Shown here: positions 63,560 through 64,000 of the stretch, one piece after another
Numbering within the stretch: position 1 is the stretch's first letter
Layout: the number at the start of each line of letters is the position of its first letter
Assembly (NCBI RefSeq): GCF_013376455.1
Contig: NZ_CP045504.1
Location: 2,377,001-2,441,000 of the forward strand
Direction of reading: 5' to 3'
Length of the DNA stretch: 64,000 nt
Source: Desulfolutivibrio sulfodismutans DSM 3696
GTDB taxonomy: Bacteria; Desulfobacterota; Desulfovibrionia; Desulfovibrionales; Desulfovibrionaceae
Position numbers and translations under genes: made by a program
Notes under the pieces: model-generated
What the model saw: the letters and a program-made list of their open reading frames with translations, nothing else
What the model was told of the DNA's origin: nothing
The model's database searches: none

Positions 63560-64000
63560 ATGACCGCACGGCCCGACATCCGATGCGCGCCTTGCCCGGG
63601 GCGGCCGCCCTTTCCGGTCGCCACGCCCTCGGACGGTTTCATGACGCCACAAGTCGCCCCGCGTCTCTCCCCTTTCGCGCCCTGGACCATGCGGATCGTC
63701 CTGCTCCTGGCCCTCGGGCTGCTCGGCTGGGCCACCTTCGGCGTGGTCGGCCCGGCCCTGGCCGCCGCCAAAACCATCGCCACGGATTCGGGACCGGTCC
63801 TGCGCCGCTCCGACGGGGTCTACCAGGGCATCCCCTATGCCGCACCGCCCGTGGGGGCCTTGCGCTGGCGGCCGCCGCAACCGGCCCGCCCCTGGACCGG
63901 GCCCCTGGCCTGCGACGCCCCCGGCCCCCAGTGCCCCCAGAATGACGCCGACGGAGACACGGCCGAGGACTGCCTGACGCTTGGCGTGCGCACCCCGGCC
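63560..64000 (+). CDS. Type B carboxylesterase, N-terminal part (3' end outside window)
   Basis: The visible 147 codons contain GVYQGIPYAAPPVGALRWRPP and EDCLTLGVRTP, the N-terminal signatures of type B carboxylesterases (Cys of the first disulfide in EDCL). A membrane segment/signal (RIVLLLALGLLGWATFGVVG) starts at residue 44. The best ribosome site (AGGAG, 5 bases) belongs to ATG 63560, giving a 43-residue leader before the signal; ATG 63689 would start directly at the signal and is an equally reasonable choice. The catalytic Ser lies beyond the window. Confidence 0.85.
   Translation, partial: MTARPDIRCAPCPGRPPFPVATPSDGFMTPQVAPRLSPFAPWTMRIVLLLALGLLGWATFGVVGPALAAAKTIATDSGPVLRRSDGVYQGIPYAAPPVGALRWRPPQPARPWTGPLACDAPGPQCPQNDADGDTAEDCLTLGVRTPA

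Overview
The window is GC-rich (roughly two thirds G+C) bacterial chromosome. Gene content suggests a sulfate-reducing deltaproteobacterium of the Desulfovibrionaceae type: many large hybrid sensor kinases, a twin-arginine iron-sulfur protein with a small membrane partner, and an IscA/HesB-like protein with an in-frame UGA that looks like selenocysteine. This assignment is inferred from family resemblance; there is no rRNA in the window.

Layout. 1-1.3 kb: 3' end of a P-type cation ATPase and a bidirectional terminator. 1.3-6.7 kb (minus): two paralogous secreted C10 (streptopain-like) cysteine peptidases, a Crp/Fnr regulator, and a detached, nearly identical copy of that regulator's DNA-binding end wedged between the peptidases. 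6.7-8.6 kb (plus): predicted selenoprotein of the IscA/HesB family, Tat-exported 4Fe-4S protein and small membrane subunit, divergent from the regulator across an FNR-like box. 8.6-10.4 kb: umuDC (minus). 10.9-32 kb (plus): capsule/lipid cluster: outer-membrane export lipoprotein, WcbI-like protein, glycosyltransferases (one with a frameshift), KpsC, a 50-codon ORF, a 2548-residue reducing polyketide synthase, an alpha-oxoamine synthase, KpsS-like protein, GNAT, SDR and a membrane sulfatase-fold protein. Most junctions overlap by a few bases. 32-36 kb (minus): Anbu proteasome-homologue operon with transglutaminase, alpha-E and ATP-grasp-like partners. 36-41 kb (plus): a flavoprotein, a winged-helix/Rossmann regulator, a NeuB-type synthase and a glycosyltransferase. 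41-44.7 kb: ArsR-controlled redox operon (permease, thioredoxin-like protein, CcdA-like, rhodanese, MauE-like). 44.8-48.4 kb: CrcB, DUF190 and a large GH63-like glycosidase. 48.4-53.5 kb (minus): two predicted outer-membrane proteins flanking an exported amidohydrolase and a choloylglycine-hydrolase-family enzyme. 53.9-61.5 kb: an NtrC-type regulator and two hybrid sensor kinases. 61.6-64 kb: small membrane protein, saccharopine-dehydrogenase-like protein and the start of a type B carboxylesterase.

How the genes work together. The most striking unit is 16.5-32 kb. The PKS has KS-AT-DH-MT-ER-KR-ACP order with no thioesterase and is followed directly by a PLP alpha-oxoamine synthase, the arrangement by which fungal Fum1/Fum8 release a polyketide onto an amino acid. 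Embedded between KpsC and KpsS-like proteins and followed by an SDR and an acyltransferase, it could build an unusual amino-lipid (sphingoid-like) anchor for a surface polysaccharide, parallel to the wcb genes of Burkholderia capsule clusters. The second notable item is the selenoprotein at 6752-7105, with a well-formed SECIS-like hairpin just after the UGA.
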